From CAZKWG01 sp964615375 (GTDB lineage Bacteria > Myxococcota_A > UBA796 > CAZKWG01): a stretch of 64,000 bases of DNA. Location: positions 1-64,000 of the forward strand of contig CAZTOW010000044.1 in assembly GCA_964615375.1 (NCBI GenBank), written 5' to 3'. Numbering within the stretch: the first letter of the stretch is position 1; each line of letters opens with the position of its first letter. Positions 33,817 through 41,571 of the stretch are shown one piece after another. A program made the translations under genes and the position numbers. The notes beneath the pieces were generated by a model, which saw only the letters and a program-made list of their open reading frames with translations, had not been told where the DNA came from and ran no database searches.

Positions 33817-34353
33817 ATGCCCCGCAAGCCGCGACCCGATCAGGAGCCAGAAGACCAGGACGTCCTCGCCGAGGGCGAGGAGGAGGTGAGCGAGCGGCCT
33901 TTCCGCAACGAGCACCGCGCGCGCATGATGGCGCTGAAGGATCTGGGCAACCGCATCGCGAAGCTGCCGCCGGGGATGCGGCGCGACCTGCCGATGTCCG
34001 ACGCGCTGCGCGTGGAGATCGAGGCGCTGGTGGAGGCGGGGGAGCGGCCCGATCGTCGCCGCGTGCTGATGCGCGTGCAGCGTCAGCTCGGCGTCTCCGA
34101 CATCGCCCGCCTGGAGGCCGCGCTGACCGGCGACACCCCGGCGGCGGCCCTGGAGCGCCGGCTGGCGATGTGGCGGACGCGCATCCTGGAGGGCGGCGAT
34201 CCGGCCATCCAGGACTTCGTGGCCGAGCACCCGGCGGCGGACCGGCAGGCGATCCGATCCCTGGCCCGCGAGGCCCGGGGCGAGGGGAGCGGCGCAAAGA
34301 GCGCGAGTAACAGGCTGTTACAGAAGCTGCGGGAGGCCGCGGCCGGCGCGTGA
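33817..34353 (+). CDS. darP: DarP/YjgA-like ribosome-associated protein (DUF615)
   Basis: 178 residues, basic and helical, fitting the DUF615 family (E. coli DarP/YjgA), which binds late 50S precursors. The segment RMMALKDLGNRIAKLP and the helix with GERPDRRRVLMRVQRQL are the recognisable blocks. Start ATG 33817 follows a GAGGA-like ribosome site. The 3' end contains a GTAAC-N5-GTTAC palindrome. The symbol is by family resemblance. Confidence 0.72.
   Translation: MPRKPRPDQEPEDQDVLAEGEEEVSERPFRNEHRARMMALKDLGNRIAKLPPGMRRDLPMSDALRVEIEALVEAGERPDRRRVLMRVQRQLGVSDIARLEAALTGDTPAAALERRLAMWRTRILEGGDPAIQDFVAEHPAADRQAIRSLAREARGEGSGAKSASNRLLQKLREAAAGA
34307..34321. repeat. Dispersed palindrome GTAAC-N5-GTTAC
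   Basis: GTAACAGGCTGTTAC, a perfect 15-bp odd palindrome inside the 3' end of the darP-like gene; it uses a TTA leucine codon. Confidence 0.7.
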
Positions 34354-34460
34354 GGCGCGTGAGCCTGCCCGGATCGCGGAGACGATGGGGCCTCGTCGTT
34401 TGCATGGGGCCATGAAGGTGTGCTAAGGGGACTTTGAAGAGTTTTGAAATGGAGGTCTGA

Positions 34461-35669
34461 ATGAGCAGGACATGGAGCCCTGCGCGAGCGCCAGCTGCCC
34501 CGGCTGCTCGCCTCGCCACGCGCGATCCGGCAGCAGATGGGTCGGAGGATGCAGGTTATGGAAATTCTGCATTTCAAGAGGATAATCTTGAAGCCTCGAC
34601 CAGCAGCATCACGACCTTTTCGGATGGGGGCGGCTACAGCTATGAGGCCCTTCCAGACGGAAGCTATCGGATTACGGCGGCTCCACGCCCCAGCGCCGTA
34701 GGCCTGGTGGTCTCTGAGGGGACCGCGTATGAGGCGATCCACGAGCTCTATCTGCGTACTGTCCCCCCTGAGAAGCGGGTCGGGAGCACCCCGCTCGTGG
34801 ACGCCTCCTCCAGCGAGGAGGGTGCCTCGCTCGAGGCTGGCGACGGTTTCTGGTCCAAGCTCCTGGAGGACGCCACCGATGGCGTCTCGGAGGTGAAGGA
34901 GTACTTCACGAGCACCTGGGAGATGCTGGTGGGCTGGTGGGAGGGAGAGGAGACCGAGGAGGCGAAACAAGGCGCCAAGACGCCAGAGAAGACCAACGAG
35001 CTTCAGGAGCTGATGGCCAGAGAGCGGCTGAGCGCCGAAGAGATCTCCCGCGCTCGCGAGCTCATCGCGGAGGCACCAGAGGCCGAGCAGGCCGATCTCT
35101 ACGCGGTCCTGCAGTCCAAGGTCGCCTATCGAAATCAACGCAACAACGAGTCGACCAGCGAGGAGTCGAGCGGAGGTACCTGCAACCTGACCTCCCTGGC
35201 CATGTGCCTCGAATACCTGGGCGTCCCCAACCCGTACCCCGAGATGCAGTACGAGGACGCGCTCGACAAGATTCGTATCGACAACAACTATGGGCCCATT
35301 ACCTACGCTAGCACCTGGAGCAAGATCGCTCAGCATCTCGGGCATGAGGTCGTCGAGATGGGAGGCGGCAACTTTGACCGCTCCTGGTGGGTGGAGACCA
35401 TGCAGGGCGAGTTTCTCTCGAAGGGGTACGGGGTGTTGGCGTCGATCAACGGCCACATCGTGCGAATCGAGGGTACTACGGAGACGGGGGTGGTTGTTGA
35501 CGATCCCTACGGTGCGAGCGTGCTCAAGGGTGGCACCAGCCGCGGCTGGGATGGCTTCAACGGCACGGAGAGCGACGGCACCGAATCGGGGAACGTGGGC
35601 GAGGATCATGTCTGGCCATGGGAGTCGGTCGAGGCGTTCTCGTTCAAGTATTTTCGCGCTTACCGATAA
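34461..35669 (+). CDS. C39-like cysteine peptidase domain protein, possible secreted effector
   Basis: 402 residues, no signal peptide. The N-terminus has a YGNSAFQED motif (33-41) similar to the GNAAVQ tags I associate with proteins of extracellular contractile injection systems. Middle: a Trp-rich amphipathic segment (130-165) and a charged helical region (170-225). The C-terminal domain (about 230-402) looks like peptidase C39: Cys241 in GGTCNLTSLAM, His332 in INGHIVRIEG and Asp347/Asp348 in VVVDDPYG. Base composition is lower in GC than neighbours and codon use more relaxed, hinting at acquisition. ATG follows GGAGGTCTGA. A small partner gene starts 21 bp downstream. Confidence 0.65.
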   Translation: MSRTWSPARAPAAPAARLATRDPAADGSEDAGYGNSAFQEDNLEASTSSITTFSDGGGYSYEALPDGSYRITAAPRPSAVGLVVSEGTAYEAIHELYLRTVPPEKRVGSTPLVDASSSEEGASLEAGDGFWSKLLEDATDGVSEVKEYFTSTWEMLVGWWEGEETEEAKQGAKTPEKTNELQELMARERLSAEEISRARELIAEAPEAEQADLYAVLQSKVAYRNQRNNESTSEESSGGTCNLTSLAMCLEYLGVPNPYPEMQYEDALDKIRIDNNYGPITYASTWSKIAQHLGHEVVEMGGGNFDRSWWVETMQGEFLSKGYGVLASINGHIVRIEGTTETGVVVDDPYGASVLKGGTSRGWDGFNGTESDGTESGNVGEDHVWPWESVEAFSFKYFRAYR

Positions 35670-35690
35670 CGGTCACACGAGGAGGCCGAC

Positions 35691-35966
35691 GTGTCGCAGG
35701 GTCAGGTCCAGTTCCTGGGGATTCCCGTTCCTCTGGAGGGCGGTGTGCTCACCCACAGCGGCGCGCGCGCGGTGAGCGTTCACCACGCCAGCACGGATCG
35801 CGATGGTTTGCTCGCCAGCTACATCGCCCACGCGGAGGCGCACGGCTTTGTCGCCAACCCTCTGCAACGCGACGTGGAGCTGACGCGCGGAGAGGTTCGG
35901 GTGCGGATGGCGCTCTTCTCCAACCTGGACGATGGGACCTTGGACGTCATCTTGCAGCGCGGATGA
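35691..35966 (+). CDS. Small partner of the C39-like protein, unknown function
   Basis: 91 residues starting at GTG 35691 with GAGGAGG upstream. No signal peptide, transmembrane helix or known motif; a predicted alpha/beta mix with an ASYIAHAEAHGF helix. Position 21 bp after the C39-like gene suggests an immunity, chaperone or accessory role, which is inference only. It ends 7 bp from a convergent lipoprotein gene. Confidence 0.55.
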   Translation: MSQGQVQFLGIPVPLEGGVLTHSGARAVSVHHASTDRDGLLASYIAHAEAHGFVANPLQRDVELTRGEVRVRMALFSNLDDGTLDVILQRG

Positions 35967-35973
35967 CGGATGT

Positions 35974-36633
35974 TCAGGGTAGGACGAAGCGCCCATCCCG
36001 CCAGGACAGGCTGATCAGCTTGTTCCCATCTTCGCCCACGATGTCCAAGCTGGTCCCCTTCTTCGGAAGTCTGGGCCACCACAGCACGTCCGCACCTACC
36101 CTGGCCTGAATCGCGTCTGCGGGAAGGACGTCGAGGACGGCCCAGCGCTCTTCGCTGACGTTCCAGGTGAGGAACTCGCTGCGATTGCACATACAGCCGG
36201 CGCCGCAGTTCAGCGCCACGCCCATCACGTCCCGTTGGTGAGCGCGATCCTTGAAGAGCGCCACCTGGAACAGGCCAGGATCGGCGCGGATCTCCAGGTA
36301 ACCATCGGGGATGAGGCGCTCCGCGATGGCTGCGTCACGGGAGGCGACGTCAACGAGGTCGCTCTCGACTTCACACTCGAACAGATGCCTGGGCAGCATC
36401 ATGTAGTAGTCGTAGACGTTTCGGGACGCCTTGGAGGCGAAGGGTCTCTGCCAGGGCTCGATCTCGCGGGTGTCGGTCGAGGCTGGCTCCGCGGGCGCTG
36501 TCGAGGGTTCGGGAGGGCTGATGTGGGCGGGCGCGGGTTTGGACGGGGAGGGCACCTCGAGAGATCCCGCGCACGCCAGCGACCACGCGACCAGAGGGGA
36601 GAGGGTCAGAAGAGCGAAGGCGCCGCGGGACAT
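35974..36633 (-). CDS. Lipoprotein of unknown function
   Basis: 219 residues; ATG 36633 has AGGAG 9 nt upstream and gives a signal ending SLAC (Cys21), then a Pro/Ser/Thr-rich linker to about residue 60. The mature domain has a Cys cluster, CGAGCMC, and a Trp-rich C-terminus. No known family. It is convergent with the C39-like pair. The 283 bp upstream (36634-36916) contain no gene I can support. Confidence 0.6.
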   Translation of the reverse strand: MSRGAFALLTLSPLVAWSLACAGSLEVPSPSKPAPAHISPPEPSTAPAEPASTDTREIEPWQRPFASKASRNVYDYYMMLPRHLFECEVESDLVDVASRDAAIAERLIPDGYLEIRADPGLFQVALFKDRAHQRDVMGVALNCGAGCMCNRSEFLTWNVSEERWAVLDVLPADAIQARVGADVLWWPRLPKKGTSLDIVGEDGNKLISLSWRDGRFVLP

Positions 36634-36916
36634 GGCAGTGGGCTCCTGGTGCGGGATCAACAGGTCATTCGAGTCTCTATACCCGTCGAGCATCCCCCTC
36701 GCCACCGGCCGATCCCCGAGCGCATGGCGGAGTCCGGACTCCTGAGGCTGGGTCAGGTCTTCACCGCGCAGACGACGGACCTGAGCTGCTGCTGTCGGCG
36801 CCGTCGCCAAGACGCGACCTTCGGCCGCGCCGGTCGCTCTCTTATCGTCCGTCACGGTCCTGGCTCCGCAGGTCGCACCACGGCTGCCGCGGCGAGCCTT
36901 CGGCGACCTGGTAGGA

Positions 36917-38074
36917 TCAACCTCCCAGGTCCAGCCGCCGCCCCACCGCCCGCAGCACGAGCTCCGCGGGGGAGACCCGCTCCACCGCCACCTGGGCCGT
37001 GCCCACCAGCCCGTGCTGGAGCGCGACGCCGGAGGGCACACGCTCGGGGTCCAAGGCCAGCTCCACGCGGATCTGGCCGAAGCGGGCCTCGCCCGCCACG
37101 CTCCCCACGCGGGCCGGGATGGAGCCGTACTGGGCCCAGGGGAAGGCGTCCAGGCGCAGCTCCGCCTCCTGGCCGGGGGCGATGCGGCCCAGGGCCTGGT
37201 GGGGCGGGAAGTGCGCCACCGCGCGGATCTCGCCCTCGGGGAGCACGCTGCCCAGGTGCACGCCCTCGCGGACCTGATCGCCCGGCTTCAGCGCGGCGAG
37301 CTCGATGATCCGGCCGGAGACGGGGGCCCGCAGGATGGTGCGGTCCAGCCGGTACTCCAGATCGGAGAGGGTGGCGTCAGCCTCGGCGGCGGAGGCGTCG
37401 AGCTCGGCCAGCTCGCCGCGCAGGGCCTCCACGCGCACCTGCCGGTCGCTCCGGTCGCGGTTCAGCTCGGCGGCGACGGCCTGGGCCTGGGCTCGCGCCG
37501 CCGCCGCCCGCGCCTCGGCCTGCTCTGCCGCGCTCGTCAGCCGCTCGGCCTCGCCCGGGGACAGGCTCTGGGTGCTCAACAGCCGCGCCGCCCGCTCCGC
37601 CTCCGCCCGCGCCTGTCGGGCGGCGGACTCCGCCTCCGCGGCCTCGGCCTCGGCGCGCTCCAGCGCCTTCTTCGTCGCGCGCTCGGCGGCCTCGGCGGCG
37701 GCCTGCTCGGCCTCCAGGGCGGCGCTGGTGGCGCCGGTGCGCTCCACCAGGGAGAGGCGCCGGGCCAGGGCCTCGTCCTCCCGGATGCGGAGCGGCTCCG
37801 CCTCGATCTCCAGGATGGGGTCACCCTCGGAGACCAGGCCGTCCTGGCTCGCGTAGACGACCAGCACGCGGCCGGAGCTCGCGCTGACCAGGGCGCGCGC
37901 GGCGGCGTCCACCTCCAGGCGGGCCGAGCGCGTGGTCTCGAAGAGCGTCACCCGGGCGAGGCCGAACCAGGCCCCCCAGCCGAGCAGCAGCACCCCGGCC
38001 ACGGCGAGCACCGGGAGGGCCCGGCCGCGGTCCGCCTCGACGGAGCGCAGGGTGAGCGAGAAGGGCGAGGGCAT
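36917..38074 (-). CDS. HlyD-like membrane fusion/periplasmic adaptor protein
   Basis: 385 residues: one transmembrane helix (about 19-40), a biotinyl-lipoyl-like half (SSGRVLVVYASQDGLVSEG, about 67-85), a long Ala/Glu-rich coiled-coil hairpin (about 105-235), and a second lipoyl half (LRAPVSGRIIEL, about 253-264) followed by a beta-barrel. This is the architecture of adaptors for ABC or type I exporters. No ATPase or outer-membrane channel gene is adjacent, so its partner is elsewhere. Confidence 0.85.
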   Translation of the reverse strand: MPSPFSLTLRSVEADRGRALPVLAVAGVLLLGWGAWFGLARVTLFETTRSARLEVDAAARALVSASSGRVLVVYASQDGLVSEGDPILEIEAEPLRIREDEALARRLSLVERTGATSAALEAEQAAAEAAERATKKALERAEAEAAEAESAARQARAEAERAARLLSTQSLSPGEAERLTSAAEQAEARAAAARAQAQAVAAELNRDRSDRQVRVEALRGELAELDASAAEADATLSDLEYRLDRTILRAPVSGRIIELAALKPGDQVREGVHLGSVLPEGEIRAVAHFPPHQALGRIAPGQEAELRLDAFPWAQYGSIPARVGSVAGEARFGQIRVELALDPERVPSGVALQHGLVGTAQVAVERVSPAELVLRAVGRRLDLGG

Positions 38075-38112
38075 GGCGCGTCTGTAGCCGATCCGACGCG
38101 CGGCGGCACGGC

Positions 38113-38592
38113 TCAGCCCGGCGTGAGCCCGGGGGGCAGCGAGATCACGCAGCTGTCGCCAGGGTAGACGCCGCGCTGGGTGAACCAGCCCTGGGGCACC
38201 TCCAGCGCGTACTGGAAGGGCTCATCCGGGCCGACCGCGGTCTCGTCGAAGGCATCCATGTCGGAGATGTCCAGGATCATCCCGCCCGCGTCCAGGAAGG
38301 CGATGGAGAGCGGGACGAAGGTGTCCCGCATCCAGAAGGCGCCGTAGGAGAGCTCGGGCATCACGAAGAGCATCCCCGTGTCCTCGGGCAGCTCCCGGCG
38401 GAACATGAGCCCGCGCTCACGCGCCTCGGGGTCCGCCGCCACCTCCGCCTGCAGGACCGCCCCGCCGCAGCGCACCTCGGCCTGGAGCAGCGGGATCTGG
38501 CGGGGGAGGGGCGCCTCCTCCCCGCAGGCCGACAGCAGCGGCAGCACGGCGCAGATCCGCGTTCGGGGCTGGGGCGCGTGTCGCTGACGCAT
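38113..38592 (-). CDS. DUF192 lipoprotein
   Basis: 159 residues; the start at 38592 has AAGGA upstream and yields lipobox LLSAC (Cys23). The DUF192 core is clear: RGLMFRRELPEDTGMLFVMP, then FWMRDTFVPLSIAFLD and a late GDSC segment. Function of the family is unknown. It lies 38 bp downstream of the HlyD-like gene end on the opposite side of its start and is divergent from the next gene. Confidence 0.85.
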   Translation of the reverse strand: MRQRHAPQPRTRICAVLPLLSACGEEAPLPRQIPLLQAEVRCGGAVLQAEVAADPEARERGLMFRRELPEDTGMLFVMPELSYGAFWMRDTFVPLSIAFLDAGGMILDISDMDAFDETAVGPDEPFQYALEVPQGWFTQRGVYPGDSCVISLPPGLTPG

Positions 38593-38665
38593 AACCCTAT
38601 CCTTTAAACAGGCACCTGTGATATGACAAGAGGTGCGGCGCGCCGCCGCGCAGAGAGGGGGAAAC

Positions 38666-39433
38666 ATGGCGCATATGCTCCTCGCCGAGGCTGGCGAGCA
38701 CCGGAACGTATTGCTGGAGGATCTGAGCAAGGGAGAGTTGGCGGTACAGGCCAACAACCACATCATCGCCCACGGGAAGGACGCGCTGGTCCTGGACCCA
38801 GGCGGCCACAAGGTCTTCTCCAAGGCGCTGGCCGGGACGGCCTCGGCCCTGGGTGGGGCGCGGGTGACGCGGATCTTCCTGTCCCACCAGGACCCCGACA
38901 TCGTCGCGGCGCTGAACGGCTGGTTGATGAGCACGGACGCCGTGGCCTACGCGAGCCGGCTGTGGCTGCGCTTCATCCCCCACTTCGGCATGGACCGCTT
39001 CGTCGCGGATCGTCTGCTGCCCATCCCCGACGAGGGCATGGTCATGGAGCTGGGCGGCAGCGAGCTGCTGGTGCTCCCCGCCCACTTCCTGCACTCGGCC
39101 GGGAACTTCCACATCTACGATCCGACCACGAAGATCCTCTACTCGGGCGATCTGGGCGCGAGCCTGGGCATCGACTACCGCGAGGTGCCGGACTTCGACG
39201 CGCACCTGAGGTCCATGGAGGGCTTCCACCGTCGTTACATGGCGAGTAACGCCGCGTTACGGCGCTGGGTCGCCATGGCGCGCCAGCTCGACATCCAGAT
39301 CCTCGCCCCCCAGCACGGCGCCTTCTTCCGCGGCCCCGAGATGGTGGGCCGCTTCCTGGACTGGGCGGAGAACCTGCAGTGTGGGGTGGATCTGCTCCCC
39401 GAGCGTTACACCTTGCCTTCTCGCCAGGCCTGA
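38666..39433 (+). CDS. Diiron MBL-fold protein (flavodiiron/ODP-like, no flavodoxin)
   Basis: 255 residues. MBL fold with the diiron ligand pattern of flavodiiron and ODP proteins rather than the zinc HxHxDH motif: SHQDPD (His74, Asp76, Asp78), PAHFLHS (His140 or His143), SGDLG (Asp162) and PQHG (His217). There is no C-terminal flavodoxin domain, so it may be an oxygen- or NO-sensing or binding protein as in ODP chemoreceptors. ATG 38666 follows AGAGGGGGAA. Contains a GTAAC-N5-GTTAC palindrome at 39246. Confidence 0.75.
   Translation: MAHMLLAEAGEHRNVLLEDLSKGELAVQANNHIIAHGKDALVLDPGGHKVFSKALAGTASALGGARVTRIFLSHQDPDIVAALNGWLMSTDAVAYASRLWLRFIPHFGMDRFVADRLLPIPDEGMVMELGGSELLVLPAHFLHSAGNFHIYDPTTKILYSGDLGASLGIDYREVPDFDAHLRSMEGFHRRYMASNAALRRWVAMARQLDIQILAPQHGAFFRGPEMVGRFLDWAENLQCGVDLLPERYTLPSRQA
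39246..39260. repeat. Dispersed palindrome GTAAC-N5-GTTAC
   Basis: GTAACGCCGCGTTAC, a perfect 15-bp odd palindrome inside the diiron MBL gene, 8 bp after another GTTACA half-site (39234). The second arm falls on a TTA leucine codon. Confidence 0.7.
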
Positions 39434-39451
39434 GGCGGTCTCGGACGGTCC

Positions 39452-40255
39452 TCAGTTCGCGATGAACCAGTCCACGATCTCGTCCGGCGCCTCGTCCAGC
39501 CAGGCGTGGCCGGCGAGGATCTTCGTGTAGCTGACCACCTCGACGCCCTGATCGGCCAGGGCGTCCCGATAGTCCGTCATGGTCCAGATGGGGACCGTGG
39601 CGTCCAGGGCGCCGTGCAGGAAGAGCGTGGGCGGGTGATCTTCGGGCAGATCCTCGGGGATCTGGCAGAGCACGCCCGCGCAGGTGGCCCAGGAGCCCGA
39701 GTGGACGGCCAGCGCGCGGAAGGTGCCGGGCCAGCTCTCCGCCATGCGGCTGGTCATGTAGCCGCCGCTGGAGATCCCCGCGGCGTAGAGCGCGCCCATG
39801 TCCAGCGGCCCGAGATCACCGGCCTCCATCGCCTCGATCAGGGAGGCCATCAGCAGATCGTCCGGGCACCCTTCCCAGTCGTTCTTGTAGCCGGGCAGGT
39901 TCGTGTCCCAGGCCAGCAGCCCCTCTCCGGGCGCCTCGGGGGTGATGACGGCGAAGCCGCTGTCCAGGAGCTCGGCGGTGAGCAGCGCCTGGTTGTAGCC
40001 CCCGCGCGGGGCGGCCCGACGCGCCCGCCAGAAGGTGGAGGCCGGGTAGAAGGCACCTTGGAAGAGGATGACGGCGGGCCAGCCCTCCTCGGGGGGCTCG
40101 CCCGTGGGCACCTGCCAGTGGACGTCGCGCTCGCGATCCCCGGCCTCCAGGGCGACCGTGTTCTTGTCACAGCGGACGCGGCTCCAGCTCTGGGCGCAGC
40201 GGGAGCCGTCCTCGGCCTCCAGACAGGCGAGGAGAGAGAGCAGGACAGGCGTCAA
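39452..40255 (-). CDS. Esterase/PHB-depolymerase-like alpha/beta hydrolase lipoprotein
   Basis: 267 residues starting at TTG, which overlaps the stop of the DUF938 gene (TTGA). Lipobox SLLAC (Cys11). Alpha/beta hydrolase triad candidates: Ser162 in GISSG, Asp in HGALDATVP and His in AGHAWLDE. These fit feruloyl-esterase or polyhydroxybutyrate-depolymerase relatives acting on extracellular esters. Four other Cys residues may form disulphides. Confidence 0.78.
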   Translation of the reverse strand: MTPVLLSLLACLEAEDGSRCAQSWSRVRCDKNTVALEAGDRERDVHWQVPTGEPPEEGWPAVILFQGAFYPASTFWRARRAAPRGGYNQALLTAELLDSGFAVITPEAPGEGLLAWDTNLPGYKNDWEGCPDDLLMASLIEAMEAGDLGPLDMGALYAAGISSGGYMTSRMAESWPGTFRALAVHSGSWATCAGVLCQIPEDLPEDHPPTLFLHGALDATVPIWTMTDYRDALADQGVEVVSYTKILAGHAWLDEAPDEIVDWFIAN

Positions 40256-40854
40256 GGGGCGCTCACGCGGCGCCAGACGAGGGTGAAGTTGTTGGCGGGC
40301 ATGGGCACGCGCTCCTCGAGCACGAAACCCCTGGCCACGCCCGCGACGTCCCCGAGGTCGCGCACGCCCCAGGCGGGGTCGCGGGCGCGCAGGGAGGCGT
40401 CGAAGCTCTCGTTGGACGGCGCCGTGTGCTGACCATCCACCTTGTAGGGGCCGTAGGTGAGAGCCAGGCCGCCAGGCGCCAGCACGCGGGCGGCCCCGGC
40501 GAAGAAGGCCGCGGTGCAGGCCCAGGGGGCGATGTGGAACATGTTGGCGACGTAGACGGCGTCCTGCGGGCCCACCCCCCAGTCCTCCCAGCAGACGTCC
40601 AGGGCGCGGGCGGGCAGCAGGTTGGGCGAGCCCTCCTGCGCCCTCCAGGCCTCGGCGCTGCCGACGTGGCTCGGGTCGGGGTCGGTGGGGAGCCAGCGCA
40701 GGTGAGGGAGCGCGGCGGAGAAGAAGAGCGCGTGCTCGCCCGAGCCGCAGGCGATCTCCAGCACGCGCCCGACCGGGGGCGCGAGCGCCCGCGTGAGGAC
40801 CTCGAGGATGGGGGCGCGGTTGCGGGCGGTGGCGGGGAAGCGCAGCGGTTCCAT
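40252..40854 (-). CDS. DUF938 methyltransferase-like protein
   Basis: 200 residues beginning EPLRFPATARNRAPILEVL, the typical DUF938 opening. The SAM-binding motif is VLEIACGSGEHALFF, followed by a DPDPSH acidic loop and NMFHIAPW. Substrate unknown. ATG 40854 is preferred over GTG 40884 because the family starts there. It is divergent from the TetR gene and coupled to the downstream esterase lipoprotein. Confidence 0.88.
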   Translation of the reverse strand: MEPLRFPATARNRAPILEVLTRALAPPVGRVLEIACGSGEHALFFSAALPHLRWLPTDPDPSHVGSAEAWRAQEGSPNLLPARALDVCWEDWGVGPQDAVYVANMFHIAPWACTAAFFAGAARVLAPGGLALTYGPYKVDGQHTAPSNESFDASLRARDPAWGVRDLGDVAGVARGFVLEERVPMPANNFTLVWRRVSAP

Positions 40855-40911
40855 CCCCGCAACCTCGCCTCGGGGCGCGGGCACGTCAAGCTTGCGCGTC
40901 TCCGAGGGGTT

Positions 40912-40937
40912 AGTTATTCATGGATAAATAAATAACT
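40912..40937. promoter_or_regulatory. 26-bp inverted repeat, probable TetR operator
   Basis: AGTTATT (40912-40918) and AATAACT (40931-40937) form perfect arms around a 12-nt AT-rich centre, directly upstream of the TetR ribosome site and between divergent genes. A possible -35/-10 pair (TTGCGC at 40892, TATTCA at 40915) would be overlapped by the repeat. Autoregulation is therefore likely. Confidence 0.65.
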
Positions 40938-40948
40938 GCGGAGGGACG

Positions 40949-41557
40949 ATGCGCCCACGACGATGGAGCGACGCCGAGATCCTGGAGGTGGGGCGGCAGG
41001 TGTTCCTGGAGCACGGCCCCGGCGCCACCCTCCAGCAGGTGGCCGAGCGCCTGCACATGTCCCAGCCGGCGCTGAGCAAGCGCTTCGGCAGCAAGGAGGC
41101 CTTCCTGCTGCGCGCGCTGGCGCCGGACGACGGGTCCCCGCTTCAGGAGCGCCTGCGCCGGGGGCCGGACCAGCGGCCCTTCGACGCCCAGCTCCGCGAG
41201 CTCTGCCAGGAGGCGCTGGAGCTGCTCACCGTCGTCATCCCCAGCATCATGACCCTGCGCGCGTCGGGCTTCGCCCCCATCGAGGCCGCGCTGGCCCAGC
41301 CCGACAGCCCGCCGATGCTCATCCGACGTGCGTTACACGCCTATTTTGAGCGTGCGATCGCCCTGGGCCTGCTGCGCCCCTGCGACCCGGGCGCGCTGGG
41401 CGACACGCTGATCGGCGCCCTGGAGGCGCGGGCGCTGGTCGGCTGGGTCTCGGGCGCGCCCATGGGCGCCGCCGAGCGCGCCGCCCACGCCGCCGCGCTG
41501 GTCGATCTCCTCTGGCACGGCGTCCGCCCTGAGGGCGCGACCTTCTCCTCCCGCTGA
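40949..41557 (+). CDS. TetR-family transcriptional regulator
   Basis: 202 residues. N-terminal helix-turn-helix about 8-52, with recognition helix around MSQPALSKRFGSKEAFL; the C-terminal ligand domain is variable. It is preceded by GGAGG and followed 14 bp later by the sulfotransferase gene, which it probably co-regulates with itself through the upstream inverted repeat. Confidence 0.87.
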   Translation: MRPRRWSDAEILEVGRQVFLEHGPGATLQQVAERLHMSQPALSKRFGSKEAFLLRALAPDDGSPLQERLRRGPDQRPFDAQLRELCQEALELLTVVIPSIMTLRASGFAPIEAALAQPDSPPMLIRRALHAYFERAIALGLLRPCDPGALGDTLIGALEARALVGWVSGAPMGAAERAAHAAALVDLLWHGVRPEGATFSSR

Positions 41558-41571
41558 GCTCTGGAGTCCCC

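Noticed and set aside
36634..36916. Possible gene in the 283-bp gap before the HlyD-like stop
   Set aside because: Open frames here have no ribosome site, no conserved motif and shadow-like composition.
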